Positions 56,687 through 64,000 of a DNA stretch of 64,000 nucleotides are shown piece after piece. The stretch spans positions 124,001 through 188,000 of the forward strand of contig CANGME010000007.1 in assembly GCA_947455145.1 (NCBI GenBank), read 5' to 3'. Source of the DNA: Comamonadaceae bacterium (GTDB lineage Bacteria; Pseudomonadota; Gammaproteobacteria; Burkholderiales; Burkholderiaceae_C). The translations under genes and the position numbers were made by a program. The notes beneath the pieces were generated by a model. It was given only the letters and a program-made list of their open reading frames with translations, searched no databases and was not told where the DNA came from. How positions within the stretch are numbered: the first letter of the stretch is position 1; every line of letters starts with the position of its first letter.

Positions 56687-57970
56687 ATGAAACGTGGCTT
56701 TTTCACCATCATGTCAGCGCAGTTCTTCAGCTCGCTGGCAGACAACGCTTTGTTCGTTGGTGCTGTGCAATTGCTCCGCAGCAGTGGCTCAGCCGAGTGG
56801 CAACAGGCCGCACTGGTGCCCATGTTTGCATTGTTCTACGTGATCCTCGCGCCCTTCGTTGGCGCCTATGCCGATTCGCAACCTAAGGGGCGGGTCATGC
56901 TGTACAGCAACGGCATCAAAATTGTGGGGTGTCTGATGATGCTGTTTGGCTCGCATCCTCTCTTGTCATACGCCATTGTGGGCCTAGGGGCTGCAGCTTA
57001 CTCGCCGGCCAAATACGGCATCCTCACCGAATTGCTGCCCGCGTCGCAACTGGTGCGCGCCAATGGCTGGATAGAAGGGCTGACCATTACCTCCATCATT
57101 TTGGGCGTGTTGCTGGGGGGGCAACTGGTGGGGGTTCATATCTCCAGCTTGTTATTGTCCATTGACTTACCCCTCATAACGACCAGCATCGACACTGCGC
57201 CTGAGGCCGCCATCAGCGTATTGATTTTTATCTATATTCTGGCGGCTTGGTTCAATACACGCATCCCGCACACCGGCGTTGAGATGCGCCCCATGCCCAA
57301 GCGTCTGATGGAGCTTTTACCCGATTTTTGGACCTGCAACTCCCGCTTGTGGCGTGACAAGCTGGGGCAAATTTCCCTGGCCACCACCACGCTGTTTTGG
57401 GGCGTGAGCGGCAATCTGCGCTACATCGTGCTGGCCTGGGCATCGGTGGCGCTGGGCTACAGCGTCACGCAGGCCTCGTCGCTCGTCGGTGTGGTGGCCA
57501 TTGGCACGGCGGTGGGTGCGGTGGTGGCGTCCATGCGCATGAAGCTGGAACACGCGCCTTTGGTCATGCCGCTCGGCATTGCTATGGGGGTGCTGGTGAT
57601 TTTGCTCAACTTCATCACCAACGTGTGGGTGGCTGCGCCGTTTCTGGTGTTGCTGGGTGGCCTGGGCGGTTTCTTGGTGGTGCCCATGAATGCGCTGTTG
57701 CAACACCGGGGTCACAACCTGATGGGTGCGGGCCGCTCTATCGCCGTGCAAAACTTCAACGAGCAGGCTTGCATCCTCGGCCTGGGCGCGTTCTACAGCC
57801 TGTCCACGGGTATGGGCCTGTCGGCCTTTGGGGCCATCACGGCTTTTGGTTTGGTGGTTGGCGGTTTCATGTGGCTCATCAAACGCTGGCATGCCCGTAA
57901 CTGCATCAACGACGCCGAAGAAGTCGAGCACCTGCTCAATATCGCTCGCAACGACAACTTGCACGGCTAG
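56687..57970 (+). CDS. lplT: Lysophospholipid transporter LplT
   Basis: MFS flippase of 427 residues that brings lysophospholipids across the inner membrane for re-acylation. The start MKRGFFTIMSAQFFSSLADNALFVGAVQLL and the blocks YAAYSPAKYGILTELLPASQLVRANGWIEGLTITSIILGVLLGG and VPMNALLQHRGHNLMGAGRSIAVQNFNEQACI are diagnostic. Twelve helices are predicted. In other bacteria it is next to the acyltransferase aas; here none is adjacent. It is preceded by the alr divergent region. Confidence 0.92.
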   Translation: MKRGFFTIMSAQFFSSLADNALFVGAVQLLRSSGSAEWQQAALVPMFALFYVILAPFVGAYADSQPKGRVMLYSNGIKIVGCLMMLFGSHPLLSYAIVGLGAAAYSPAKYGILTELLPASQLVRANGWIEGLTITSIILGVLLGGQLVGVHISSLLLSIDLPLITTSIDTAPEAAISVLIFIYILAAWFNTRIPHTGVEMRPMPKRLMELLPDFWTCNSRLWRDKLGQISLATTTLFWGVSGNLRYIVLAWASVALGYSVTQASSLVGVVAIGTAVGAVVASMRMKLEHAPLVMPLGIAMGVLVILLNFITNVWVAAPFLVLLGGLGGFLVVPMNALLQHRGHNLMGAGRSIAVQNFNEQACILGLGAFYSLSTGMGLSAFGAITAFGLVVGGFMWLIKRWHARNCINDAEEVEHLLNIARNDNLHG

Positions 57971-58038
57971 AGCGTCCTGCTGCACACTTGAGCGCAACAC
58001 TGGGCCGGCTATGTCGCCCGGCGCAGTCACTTAAAAAT

Positions 58039-58053
58039 ACCTGTCCGACAGGT
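58039..58053. promoter_or_regulatory. Perfect 15-bp palindrome, TetR-type operator candidate
   Basis: ACCTGTCCGACAGGT is a 7-bp perfect inverted repeat around one central base, 25 bases upstream of the SLC13-type transporter start. The size, symmetry and ACCTGT/ACAGGT ends are of the type bound by TetR/AcrR-family repressors. No TetR gene is in the window. Confidence 0.65.
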
Positions 58054-58078
58054 TAAATAAAACTACAGGGTCTCACCT

Positions 58079-59908
58079 ATGACATCGCTCCAACCTCACG
58101 GCATGGCCATGCTGGTATTTACCGTCATTGTGTTTGCCATCTACATCCGGGACAAATTCCCGATCGAGACTGTCAGCATCGGCATTCTGGCCGTGCTGCC
58201 CCTTGCCTTCACCTTTTTCCCGATGCAAGTGGGTGGGCATACCGTTGACGCTCTTCGATTTTTCGAAGGTTTTGCTAACCCGGCATTGGTGGCCATCTGC
58301 GCGCTGATGATCGTCGGCCAAGGCCTGGTGGTCACCGGGGCACTTGAGCCAGCGGCACGGCGTTTGGCCGTTTGGGTGGCGCGCTCCCCCAAACTCGCCT
58401 TGTTGGCGGTGCTGGTTGGCTCTGGCAGCGTCAGTGGCGTTGTCAATGACACGCCCGTCGTTGTGCTGCTCATCCCGCTGCTGCTGGCTGCGGCCCACCA
58501 GGCCAAAATCTCGGCGGGCGGCATGCTGTTGCCCATGAACTATTCAGTGCTGATTGGCGGCATGGCCACCACCATCGGCACATCCACCAACCTCATCGTG
58601 GTGGGCCTTGCCGCATCCCTCGGCTTGGCACCCATGGGGCTGTTCGATTTTTTCCCCTTGGTCGCCATGGCAGCCGTTCCCGCGTTGGCCTATCTGTGGC
58701 TAGTGACGCCCATGCTCTTGTCGAAAGTTGAAACCCCGAACGAACACTTAATTGATGATGTTTTCGACGCCGAAATCCACATCGCCGAGGGCAGTCAGTT
58801 TGTGGGCAAAGAGCTGCGGGAGGCGATCGCCAGTGAGGGCCATAACCTCCACGTGATTGATCTGCTGCGCGATGGCCGCCCCATGGCAAAACTGAGCACC
58901 CGCATCCTCAAAGCAGGAGACAGGCTGATCGTGCGCGAGACTGCCAAGCGGCTTAAGCAAGTTGAATCCATCCTTGATGCCCAGTTGCATCAGGTAGAAC
59001 TCGACACTGCGCAAGACGGCGAAGCACCAACTGAAAATGTCGCCTCGGCTTTGGTGGCCCAAATTCTGGTGACACAAGAATCCCCTTTGGTGGACCGCAG
59101 CGTCAAGCAAGCGCGTCTGGCAGAACATTACGACGTCATCGTGGTGGGGGTGCGTCCGAGCAAAGGCACGACCTTCTGGAAGCGAGCGGGTTTGGCTGAT
59201 CGCCCGGTCATGACGGGGGATATCTTGCTGGTTGAGGGCACAGAAGAAGCCATCCGCGAAGCTCAGCGAGACGGCGTTGGTATTCTTCTGGATGAGCGCT
59301 TCGCGCTGCCGCGCCAAGACAAAGCGCCTGTGGCGCTCGTGACTATGGCCTGTGTGGTTATTTTGGCAGCTACCAAGCTCTTACCGATTGCCATGGCTGC
59401 CATGTGCGGCGCAGCCGTGCTGGTGTTGTCGCGCTGCCTGTCCTGGAAAGACGTGGCGCAATCCATGTCCACGAAGGTGGTCTTGCTGGTGGCCGCCAGT
59501 CTCGCGCTGGGCGATGCCCTGCAAATTACCGGGGCCACGGTCTGGTTAGCCCAAGGTTTGGCGCAACTCACACAAGGCATGGCCGCCATCTGGGTGCTCG
59601 CCCTGCTGATGGGTTTGATGGGGCTGGTCACCAACTTCGTGTCCAACAATGCCGCCGCCGCCATTGGCACCCCGCTGGGGTTTTCCTTGGCCCATGCCAT
59701 GGGTGTTCCACCCGAGCCCTTTGTCATGGCGGTGATGTTTGGTTGCAACCTGTGCTACTTGACACCCATGGCTTACCAAACAAACTTGCTGGTGATGAAC
59801 GCAGGGGGCTATCGCTTCTCTGACTTTGTGAAGGTCGGTACGCCACTTTTTGTCATCATGTGGGTGGGCTTGACCTTGGCGCTGGGTGCACGATACAGCC
59901 TCATGTAA
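58079..59908 (+). CDS. SLC13/DASS-family permease with two RCK_C (TrkA-C) domains
   Basis: Inner-membrane transporter of 609 residues. The two membrane halves (about 8-210 and 415-608) carry repeated motifs: GSGSVSGVVNDTPVVVLLIPL with SVLIGGMATTIGTSTNLIVVGL in the first, and GLVTNFVSNNAAAAIGTPLGFSLA with FVMAVMFGCNLCYLTPMAYQTNLLVMNAGGY in the second. Between them (about 225-400) two ligand-binding RCK_C units are visible (IHIAEGSQFVGKELREAI and LVTQESPLVDRSVKQARL). This domain order belongs to a large group of putative sulfate, dicarboxylate or cation transporters, and substrate cannot be told. A TetR-type operator candidate lies upstream. Confidence 0.88.
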   Translation: MTSLQPHGMAMLVFTVIVFAIYIRDKFPIETVSIGILAVLPLAFTFFPMQVGGHTVDALRFFEGFANPALVAICALMIVGQGLVVTGALEPAARRLAVWVARSPKLALLAVLVGSGSVSGVVNDTPVVVLLIPLLLAAAHQAKISAGGMLLPMNYSVLIGGMATTIGTSTNLIVVGLAASLGLAPMGLFDFFPLVAMAAVPALAYLWLVTPMLLSKVETPNEHLIDDVFDAEIHIAEGSQFVGKELREAIASEGHNLHVIDLLRDGRPMAKLSTRILKAGDRLIVRETAKRLKQVESILDAQLHQVELDTAQDGEAPTENVASALVAQILVTQESPLVDRSVKQARLAEHYDVIVVGVRPSKGTTFWKRAGLADRPVMTGDILLVEGTEEAIREAQRDGVGILLDERFALPRQDKAPVALVTMACVVILAATKLLPIAMAAMCGAAVLVLSRCLSWKDVAQSMSTKVVLLVAASLALGDALQITGATVWLAQGLAQLTQGMAAIWVLALLMGLMGLVTNFVSNNAAAAIGTPLGFSLAHAMGVPPEPFVMAVMFGCNLCYLTPMAYQTNLLVMNAGGYRFSDFVKVGTPLFVIMWVGLTLALGARYSLM

Positions 59909-59914
59909 TTCAAA

Positions 59915-60823
59915 CTAGCCTTTAATGGCTGTAGCGTCTGAAGTCAGGCGCACGTCAAGCACCCCCGACTTGACGTGCAAATCACGCTGTGGGAAGGGGA
60001 TTTCGATCCCCCGCCTCACAAGCTCATCGTCCAACGCCCACATCAGCTTGGCGTGGGCAGAGGCAGGCCGAGTAGTCAGCGCGCGGTTGGCCCACACCAC
60101 CAGCTCATAGTTCATCGAATTGTCGCCATACGCCACCAGCCAAACCGTTGGCTCCCGCCCCGGCGCATTCATGATGTTGGGTACGCTCAACGCAGCCGCC
60201 ACACCAGCTTCCAGCACCTTTTCCTTGGGCGTGCCGTAGGCCACACCAAAAGGCACTTTGATTCGTTTGTGAGATTCATCAAACGTCCAGTTAATGACCC
60301 GCCGGTTGATGAACTCGGCGTTGGGTACCAGTACATCGATGTCATCGTTCGTCGTGATCCGCGTGTAGCGCATGGCAATTTCCTTGACATGCCCGCGCAC
60401 ACCCGACTCAAGGTCAACAAAGTCCCCCACTTTTAGGCTGCGCTCTATCAGAATAATGATGCCCGAGACAAAGTTGCTGATGATGTTTTGCAGGCCAAAA
60501 CCCAGGCCCACCGCAAATGCACTACCCAGCAGCGTGATGCTGCTCAGGTTGATGCCGAGTTGATTCAGGCCAAACAATGAACCCAACACCCACACGACGT
60601 AACGCAGTAGACGGCTAAGCATGTGCACACGCGGGTAGGCACCTGGTTCTTGTAAGCGCTTTTCCGCAATTCGCAAAACGCTACGCTCCAGCAAAGAAGC
60701 AAGCCACCACACGCCAATCACAAAGGCGATTGAAGCCGCCATTCCGGCGATACTGATCTTCGCGCCCCCCAGCTCAAACAGCGGCTGCGTGAAATGCGAA
60801 GTATCCAAAAAATCCAAGTTCAT
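59915..60823 (-). CDS. MscS-family mechanosensitive channel
   Basis: Membrane channel of 302 residues with three helices (about 25-45, 70-90, 92-125), the last of which has the glycine/alanine-rich pore LGSAFAVGLGFGLQNIISNFVSGIIILIER. The beta domain follows with VGDFVDLESGVRGHVKEIAMRYTRITTNDDIDVLVPNAEFINRRVINWTF. It is complete and of MscS size, with a C-terminal alpha/beta domain. It releases solutes upon hypo-osmotic shock by analogy. Convergent with the SLC13-type gene by 6 bases. Confidence 0.92.
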   Translation of the reverse strand: MNLDFLDTSHFTQPLFELGGAKISIAGMAASIAFVIGVWWLASLLERSVLRIAEKRLQEPGAYPRVHMLSRLLRYVVWVLGSLFGLNQLGINLSSITLLGSAFAVGLGFGLQNIISNFVSGIIILIERSLKVGDFVDLESGVRGHVKEIAMRYTRITTNDDIDVLVPNAEFINRRVINWTFDESHKRIKVPFGVAYGTPKEKVLEAGVAAALSVPNIMNAPGREPTVWLVAYGDNSMNYELVVWANRALTTRPASAHAKLMWALDDELVRRGIEIPFPQRDLHVKSGVLDVRLTSDATAIKG

Positions 60824-60861
60824 ATCGAATTGACCCTGCCCATGATTGACGTAAAGTTCAT

Positions 60862-61842
60862 GTGTTCCATTATGCGACCACCCTTTTCACCTCTTCTCTA
60901 GTGACGCCAACCATCCAAACCAAACCAAACGCCCTGGCACCGGCTCTGGCCCTGGTGTTCAACGCGCTGATCTGGGGCGTGTCTTGGTGGCCACTGCGTG
61001 CCCTGGAGCAGCGCGGCCTGCACCCCTTGTGGGCCACAGCCATCGTCTTCATTTTTGCACTGCTCTGCTTGCTGGCAATACGACCACGCGCCTGGCGCGG
61101 CCTGGTTCAGACCCCCTTGCTGTGGGCATTGGCACTCGCCTCGGGTTTAACTAACGTCGGCTTCAACTGGGCCGTGACCCAAGGCGACGTGGTGCGCGCC
61201 GTGCTGCTGTTCTACCTGATGCCCGTCTGGGTCGTGTTGCTGGCATGGCCAATGCTGGGTGAGCGCCCCAGCCGCACATCACTTTTGCGGCTGTCACTGG
61301 CACTGATCGGCGTCGTGCTGGTCCTTAAGACCGATGAAGCTCCCTGGCCCGTGCCCGAGGGCCTGATGGATTGGCTGGCCATCGGGGGCGGCTTTTGTTT
61401 TGCGTTGACCAACATCTTGCTGCGCAAGCTCCAGCACAGCGCTGATGAAACCCGCATGCTAGCCATGTTTGTGGGCGGCGCCATCACCGCCACCACTGCG
61501 GCCTTGCTGGGCGGTGTCTTGGGCATCTTGCACTTGCCACCGGCCCCAAACCTAAGCTGGATTTTGATTACTGCCCTGCTGAGCTTCGCGTTTTTAGCGG
61601 GTAATCTGTCCCTGCAATACGGCGCAGCGCGTTTGAGCGCGAGCACCACCGCGCTCCTCATGCTGACCGAAGTGCTGTTTGCCAGTGCTTCGGCGGTGCT
61701 CTTGGGTGCGGGTGAGCTTACGGCTCAAACCCTGGGAGGCGGTGCGCTGATAGTGCTGGCGGCGCTGTGGTCGAGTTTGGACGCTGGGCCGAATACGCCC
61801 CGTGATCGGTTAACGGTTCAAAAAGAATCCAGTGGCACATAA
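60862..61842 (+). CDS. EamA/DMT-family transporter
   Basis: Third DMT exporter of the window, with ten helices. The frame starts at 60862, but a GTG at 60901 (Val-Thr-Pro-Thr) gives a more typical N-terminus; no clear ribosome-binding site supports either. The repeats are visible in LVFNALIWGVSWWPLRALEQRGLHPLWATAIVF and LIMTEVLFASASAVLLGAGELTAQTLGGGALIVLA. The gene's end overlaps the convergent tfpX by 25 bases. Function unknown. Confidence 0.84.
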   Translation: MFHYATTLFTSSLVTPTIQTKPNALAPALALVFNALIWGVSWWPLRALEQRGLHPLWATAIVFIFALLCLLAIRPRAWRGLVQTPLLWALALASGLTNVGFNWAVTQGDVVRAVLLFYLMPVWVVLLAWPMLGERPSRTSLLRLSLALIGVVLVLKTDEAPWPVPEGLMDWLAIGGGFCFALTNILLRKLQHSADETRMLAMFVGGAITATTAALLGGVLGILHLPPAPNLSWILITALLSFAFLAGNLSLQYGAARLSASTTALLMLTEVLFASASAVLLGAGELTAQTLGGGALIVLAALWSSLDAGPNTPRDRLTVQKESSGT

Positions 61843-62582
61843 GCCAAGGGCTCAGCAGTCACGGCATCAAGCAGCACAGTCCATGCCGCTTGGCGGCTAA
61901 TCAAGGGCAGATAGACCAGCGCGTCTGCCGGGCGTCCCGTCTGAGCTACGGCGGCATCCAGTGTGGCAACTTGGTTGATGAAACGAGACTTGAGCGCCAG
62001 CACAGGCTTGGCGACTTGAAGCACCCGCTCTTTGGCCTGCGAGTAGGACTGCCAAAGCTCGGGGCGCGCACTGAGTGACACACCCTGTAGTGCGGCCAAG
62101 GTGGCCTCCATCTCTTCTTTGTTGTCCTTGAAGGGGCGTAAAGCCAGCAGGGTCGGCCCGGTGAGTGGCAGGGCATCAATTCCAGATTGATTCTGCTGCG
62201 TCAATTCAAGCGGAATATCAACGGCATGCACCACACGAAAACGCTCGTACTCAAACACCATGTGCACAGGGCGGGCCAAAAACACCGTCCAAAGGCCATA
62301 GCCTAGCGCGGCTAACTGAATGAGGCCTACCAGGGCCAGATCACGACGCAATTCGGCTTTGGGTTTGGCGCGATTGAAGACGGCCAGCGTGATCAAGGGG
62401 CCAAGCATGACGTCCACCACCACCACGAGCAAAAACAACTCTCGCCCACCCGAAATTTCACGGTAAGGGTAGGGATACCAAAGCGCAAACACCAGCAGCC
62501 CGGCCAGAGCAGCGATACTCAAGCTGATCCCAAGGTGGATACCGCTTGCGCGCAAGCGATCTCGCCAAAAAAATTCACTCAT
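61818..62582 (-). CDS. TfpX/TfpZ-family type IV pilin accessory protein
   Basis: Inner-membrane protein of 254 residues that helps assembly or glycosylation of minor pilins. The N-terminal half has four helices with the diagnostic [43 protein letters not shown] and [23 protein letters not shown]. The C-terminal ~120 residues are soluble. In other betaproteobacteria it is encoded next to pilA and tfpX-like genes. Here the nearest related gene is the PglL-type ligase separated by moaC. The pilin itself is not in the window. Confidence 0.86.
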   Translation of the reverse strand: MSEFFWRDRLRASGIHLGISLSIAALAGLLVFALWYPYPYREISGGRELFLLVVVVDVMLGPLITLAVFNRAKPKAELRRDLALVGLIQLAALGYGLWTVFLARPVHMVFEYERFRVVHAVDIPLELTQQNQSGIDALPLTGPTLLALRPFKDNKEEMEATLAALQGVSLSARPELWQSYSQAKERVLQVAKPVLALKSRFINQVATLDAAVAQTGRPADALVYLPLISRQAAWTVLLDAVTAEPLAYVPLDSF

Positions 62583-62659
62583 TTTTATCTTCCTCTTTGG
62601 GTGGTCATAATCCGTGTGCTTCTATCTATGCATCGCGAACCTTCAAGTTTGATTTTCAC

Positions 62660-63148
62660 ATGAGCTCACTCACCCACTTCGACGCCCAAGGCCAAGCCCA
62701 CATGGTGGACGTGGCCGCCAAGGCCAGCACCCACCGCATTGGCATTGCCACCGGCCGCATTGAGATGCTGCCTGCCACGCTGGCCCTGATCGAATCCGGC
62801 ACAGCCAAGAAAGGTGATGTCATCGGCATTGCCCGCATCGCCGGCATTCAAGCCGCCAAAAAAACCAGCGATCTGATTCCCCTGTGCCACCCGTTGGCGC
62901 TGACCCGCGTGGCGCTGGAGTTTGCAACCCACTCCGCTACGGCCAGCCTGCCCAGCCACGTGAGTTGCACGGCCACGGTCGAAACCGTCGGCCCCACCGG
63001 TGTGGAGATGGAAGCACTGACTGCCGTGCAGGTTGCACTGTTAACCATCTACGACATGTGCAAAGCCGTGGACCGGGGCATGACCATGACCGGCATCACT
63101 TTGCTGGAAAAACACGGCGGCAAGTCGGGTAGCTTCATCGCGCCTTAG
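62660..63148 (+). CDS. moaC: Cyclic pyranopterin monophosphate synthase MoaC
   Basis: Converts the MoaA product 3',8-cyclo-GTP to cyclic pyranopterin monophosphate in molybdenum cofactor synthesis. The ATG at 62660 gives 162 residues and the canonical [32 protein letters not shown] start; an earlier ATG would add a non-conserved 38-residue leader. Catalytic motifs [28 protein letters not shown] (about 58-85) and [28 protein letters not shown] with the catalytic Lys are complete. Its 3' end overlaps the convergent PglL-type gene by 14 bases. It is monocistronic. Confidence 0.95.
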   Translation: MSSLTHFDAQGQAHMVDVAAKASTHRIGIATGRIEMLPATLALIESGTAKKGDVIGIARIAGIQAAKKTSDLIPLCHPLALTRVALEFATHSATASLPSHVSCTATVETVGPTGVEMEALTAVQVALLTIYDMCKAVDRGMTMTGITLLEKHGGKSGSFIAP

Positions 63149-64000
63149 GGTAGGCCACACGCAAGCGCTTTTCAAAGAACTGCGCTTCGTCTTCGCGCCC
63201 CAACAGCCGCGCACTCTCAATCAACTTTTCTACGACTCGCGCTTCTGGCGAGTAGTGCAACACCTCATGCGCCAAGGAGTTAAGTCGCTGCGCGTTATCT
63301 TGGGTTAACGGTGTAATGGTCAACTCAGCAAAGAGAACCTGGTTCTGGAACAGCCAGGAACTTTTGATTTTCTCCAGCGTGTGTTCCCGATAAGCCGCTG
63401 ACCGCTGCTCAAGCGGCAAATAAATTTGACTGATACGGTGGTAGTCCCAAGCGGCATAACTCACCCCGCAGAGTAACATCAGCGCAACCCAGCCCACACC
63501 GTTCGACCTGAGCTTGACCTGTCGCCCCCACAAAAGCATCAGACAAAGCCCCACCGCCATTTGAAACGGCCCGTACCACAAGGGGTATTCCAGCAAGCTG
63601 TGCAGCCCAATCACGGCCAGCACACCCCACGCAAGCTGCCGCGTGGCATCCGTTTCCCGCCAGGGCTTGGCACGCCACACCCACCAGGCTCCACCACCAC
63701 ACAGGAGCATGGCCGCTGGCAACCCCAAGGTCACCGTCAGATGCAAAGGAAGATTGTGCGCATTGCCCATGATTTCGCAAAAGCGAGGGCCGTCATACTG
63801 CGAGATGAAGTGGGCATAACGCAACTCATCCCACCCCCAACCCAGCCAAGGTTTTTGGGCGATCAGTTGCAGCACGTTGGACCATAAAACCAGACGACTG
63901 GAACACGCAGGGCCACCGTTTTGCAGGCGGCCAAAAACACCACCGCCCAAGGCCTGCCCCACCAGCACTGGCAGCAATAGCGATGCCAACAGGTAGCAAC
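63135..64000 (-). CDS. O-oligosaccharyltransferase PglL/Wzy_C-type, 3' part
   Basis: The C-terminal 288 residues of a membrane oligosaccharyltransferase that transfers glycans to pilin or other periplasmic proteins. Diagnostic elements are [37 protein letters not shown] (with the PglL/WaaL His) and [25 protein letters not shown] with six helices, then a soluble TPR-like C-terminal tail. The frame continues open through the window edge, so the N-terminal half with its additional helices lies beyond. It is probably linked with TfpX in pilus glycosylation, although moaC lies between on the opposite strand. Confidence 0.88.
   Translation of the reverse strand, partial: CYLLASLLLPVLVGQALGGGVFGRLQNGGPACSSRLVLWSNVLQLIAQKPWLGWGWDELRYAHFISQYDGPRFCEIMGNAHNLPLHLTVTLGLPAAMLLCGGGAWWVWRAKPWRETDATRQLAWGVLAVIGLHSLLEYPLWYGPFQMAVGLCLMLLWGRQVKLRSNGVGWVALMLLCGVSYAAWDYHRISQIYLPLEQRSAAYREHTLEKIKSSWLFQNQVLFAELTITPLTQDNAQRLNSLAHEVLHYSPEARVVEKLIESARLLGREDEAQFFEKRLRVAYPKAR

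Overview
The window looks like a chromosomal segment of a betaproteobacterium, most likely a member of the Comamonadaceae (Rhodoferax/Polaromonas/Acidovorax-like). This is inferred from the high G+C of most genes, the gene families present (TfpX/PglL pilin glycosylation, SHP-DHC-cytochrome b cluster, CpxRA-type system, DUF5666 lipoprotein next to a two-component pair) and short interspersed repeats of a kind common in that family. No rRNA, tRNA or CRISPR array was seen. Coding density is very high, with many 4-base ATGA overlaps.

Layout. 1-6 kb: end of a molybdate transporter operon (modB), SemiSWEET, MASE2-GGDEF diguanylate cyclase, dacB, a DMT exporter, and tsaB-rimI. 6-7.7 kb: an AT-rich orphan exported protein and a family 4 uracil-DNA glycosylase. 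7.7-22.5 kb: a large sugar-acid catabolic island. A long minus-strand operon carries a hydroxyacid dehydrogenase, FCD-type regulator, complete MalEFGK-type ABC importer, gluconokinase, SDR and cupin. Divergent plus-strand genes encode an IlvD/Edd dehydratase, a DenD-like dehydrogenase, DgoK and DgoA, and an FAH-family protein and a PhyH dioxygenase sit at the edge. Together they can import a sugar or sugar acid, oxidise and dehydrate it to a 2-keto-3-deoxy acid, phosphorylate it and split it to pyruvate and glyceraldehyde 3-phosphate. 22.5-24.3 kb: a graveyard of a broken HEPN/MNT pair, a truncated IS5-type transposase and a frameshifted RelE/HigB-like toxin. 24.5-28.9 kb: an AT-rich signalling operon (HTH-REC, REC, Cache-PAS histidine kinase, REC-HD-GYP), probably acquired horizontally.

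28.9-44 kb: housekeeping and envelope genes: xthA, a GDT1-type cation exporter, MFS exporter, mtnN with an AT-rich insertion, M48 protease, ampG, two envelope proteins, a CpxRA-like system with a matching GTAAA-N5-GTAAA box, waaF, a small zinc protein, ilvE and a second two-component system. 44-50 kb: DUF5666 lipoprotein, dienelactone hydrolase, an SHP/DHC/cytochrome b electron-transfer cluster, and radA preceded by a LexA-type box. 50-64 kb: HpaF-like isomerase, HpaI aldolase, class II aldolase, PanE-like reductase, an intact FitAB-type toxin-antitoxin pair with a clear operator, DMT exporters, alr, lplT, an SLC13/RCK transporter with a TetR-like palindrome, an MscS channel, tfpX, moaC and the 3' part of a PglL-type ligase.

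No clearly new multi-gene defence system was found. The strongest unusual signals are the decayed toxin-antitoxin region with its 13-bp inverted repeat, the AT-rich HTH-REC/HD-GYP module with its palindromic upstream region, repeats that have captured start or stop codons (waaF, DMT, FitB) or lengthened a protein (mtnN), and the LexA box on radA.
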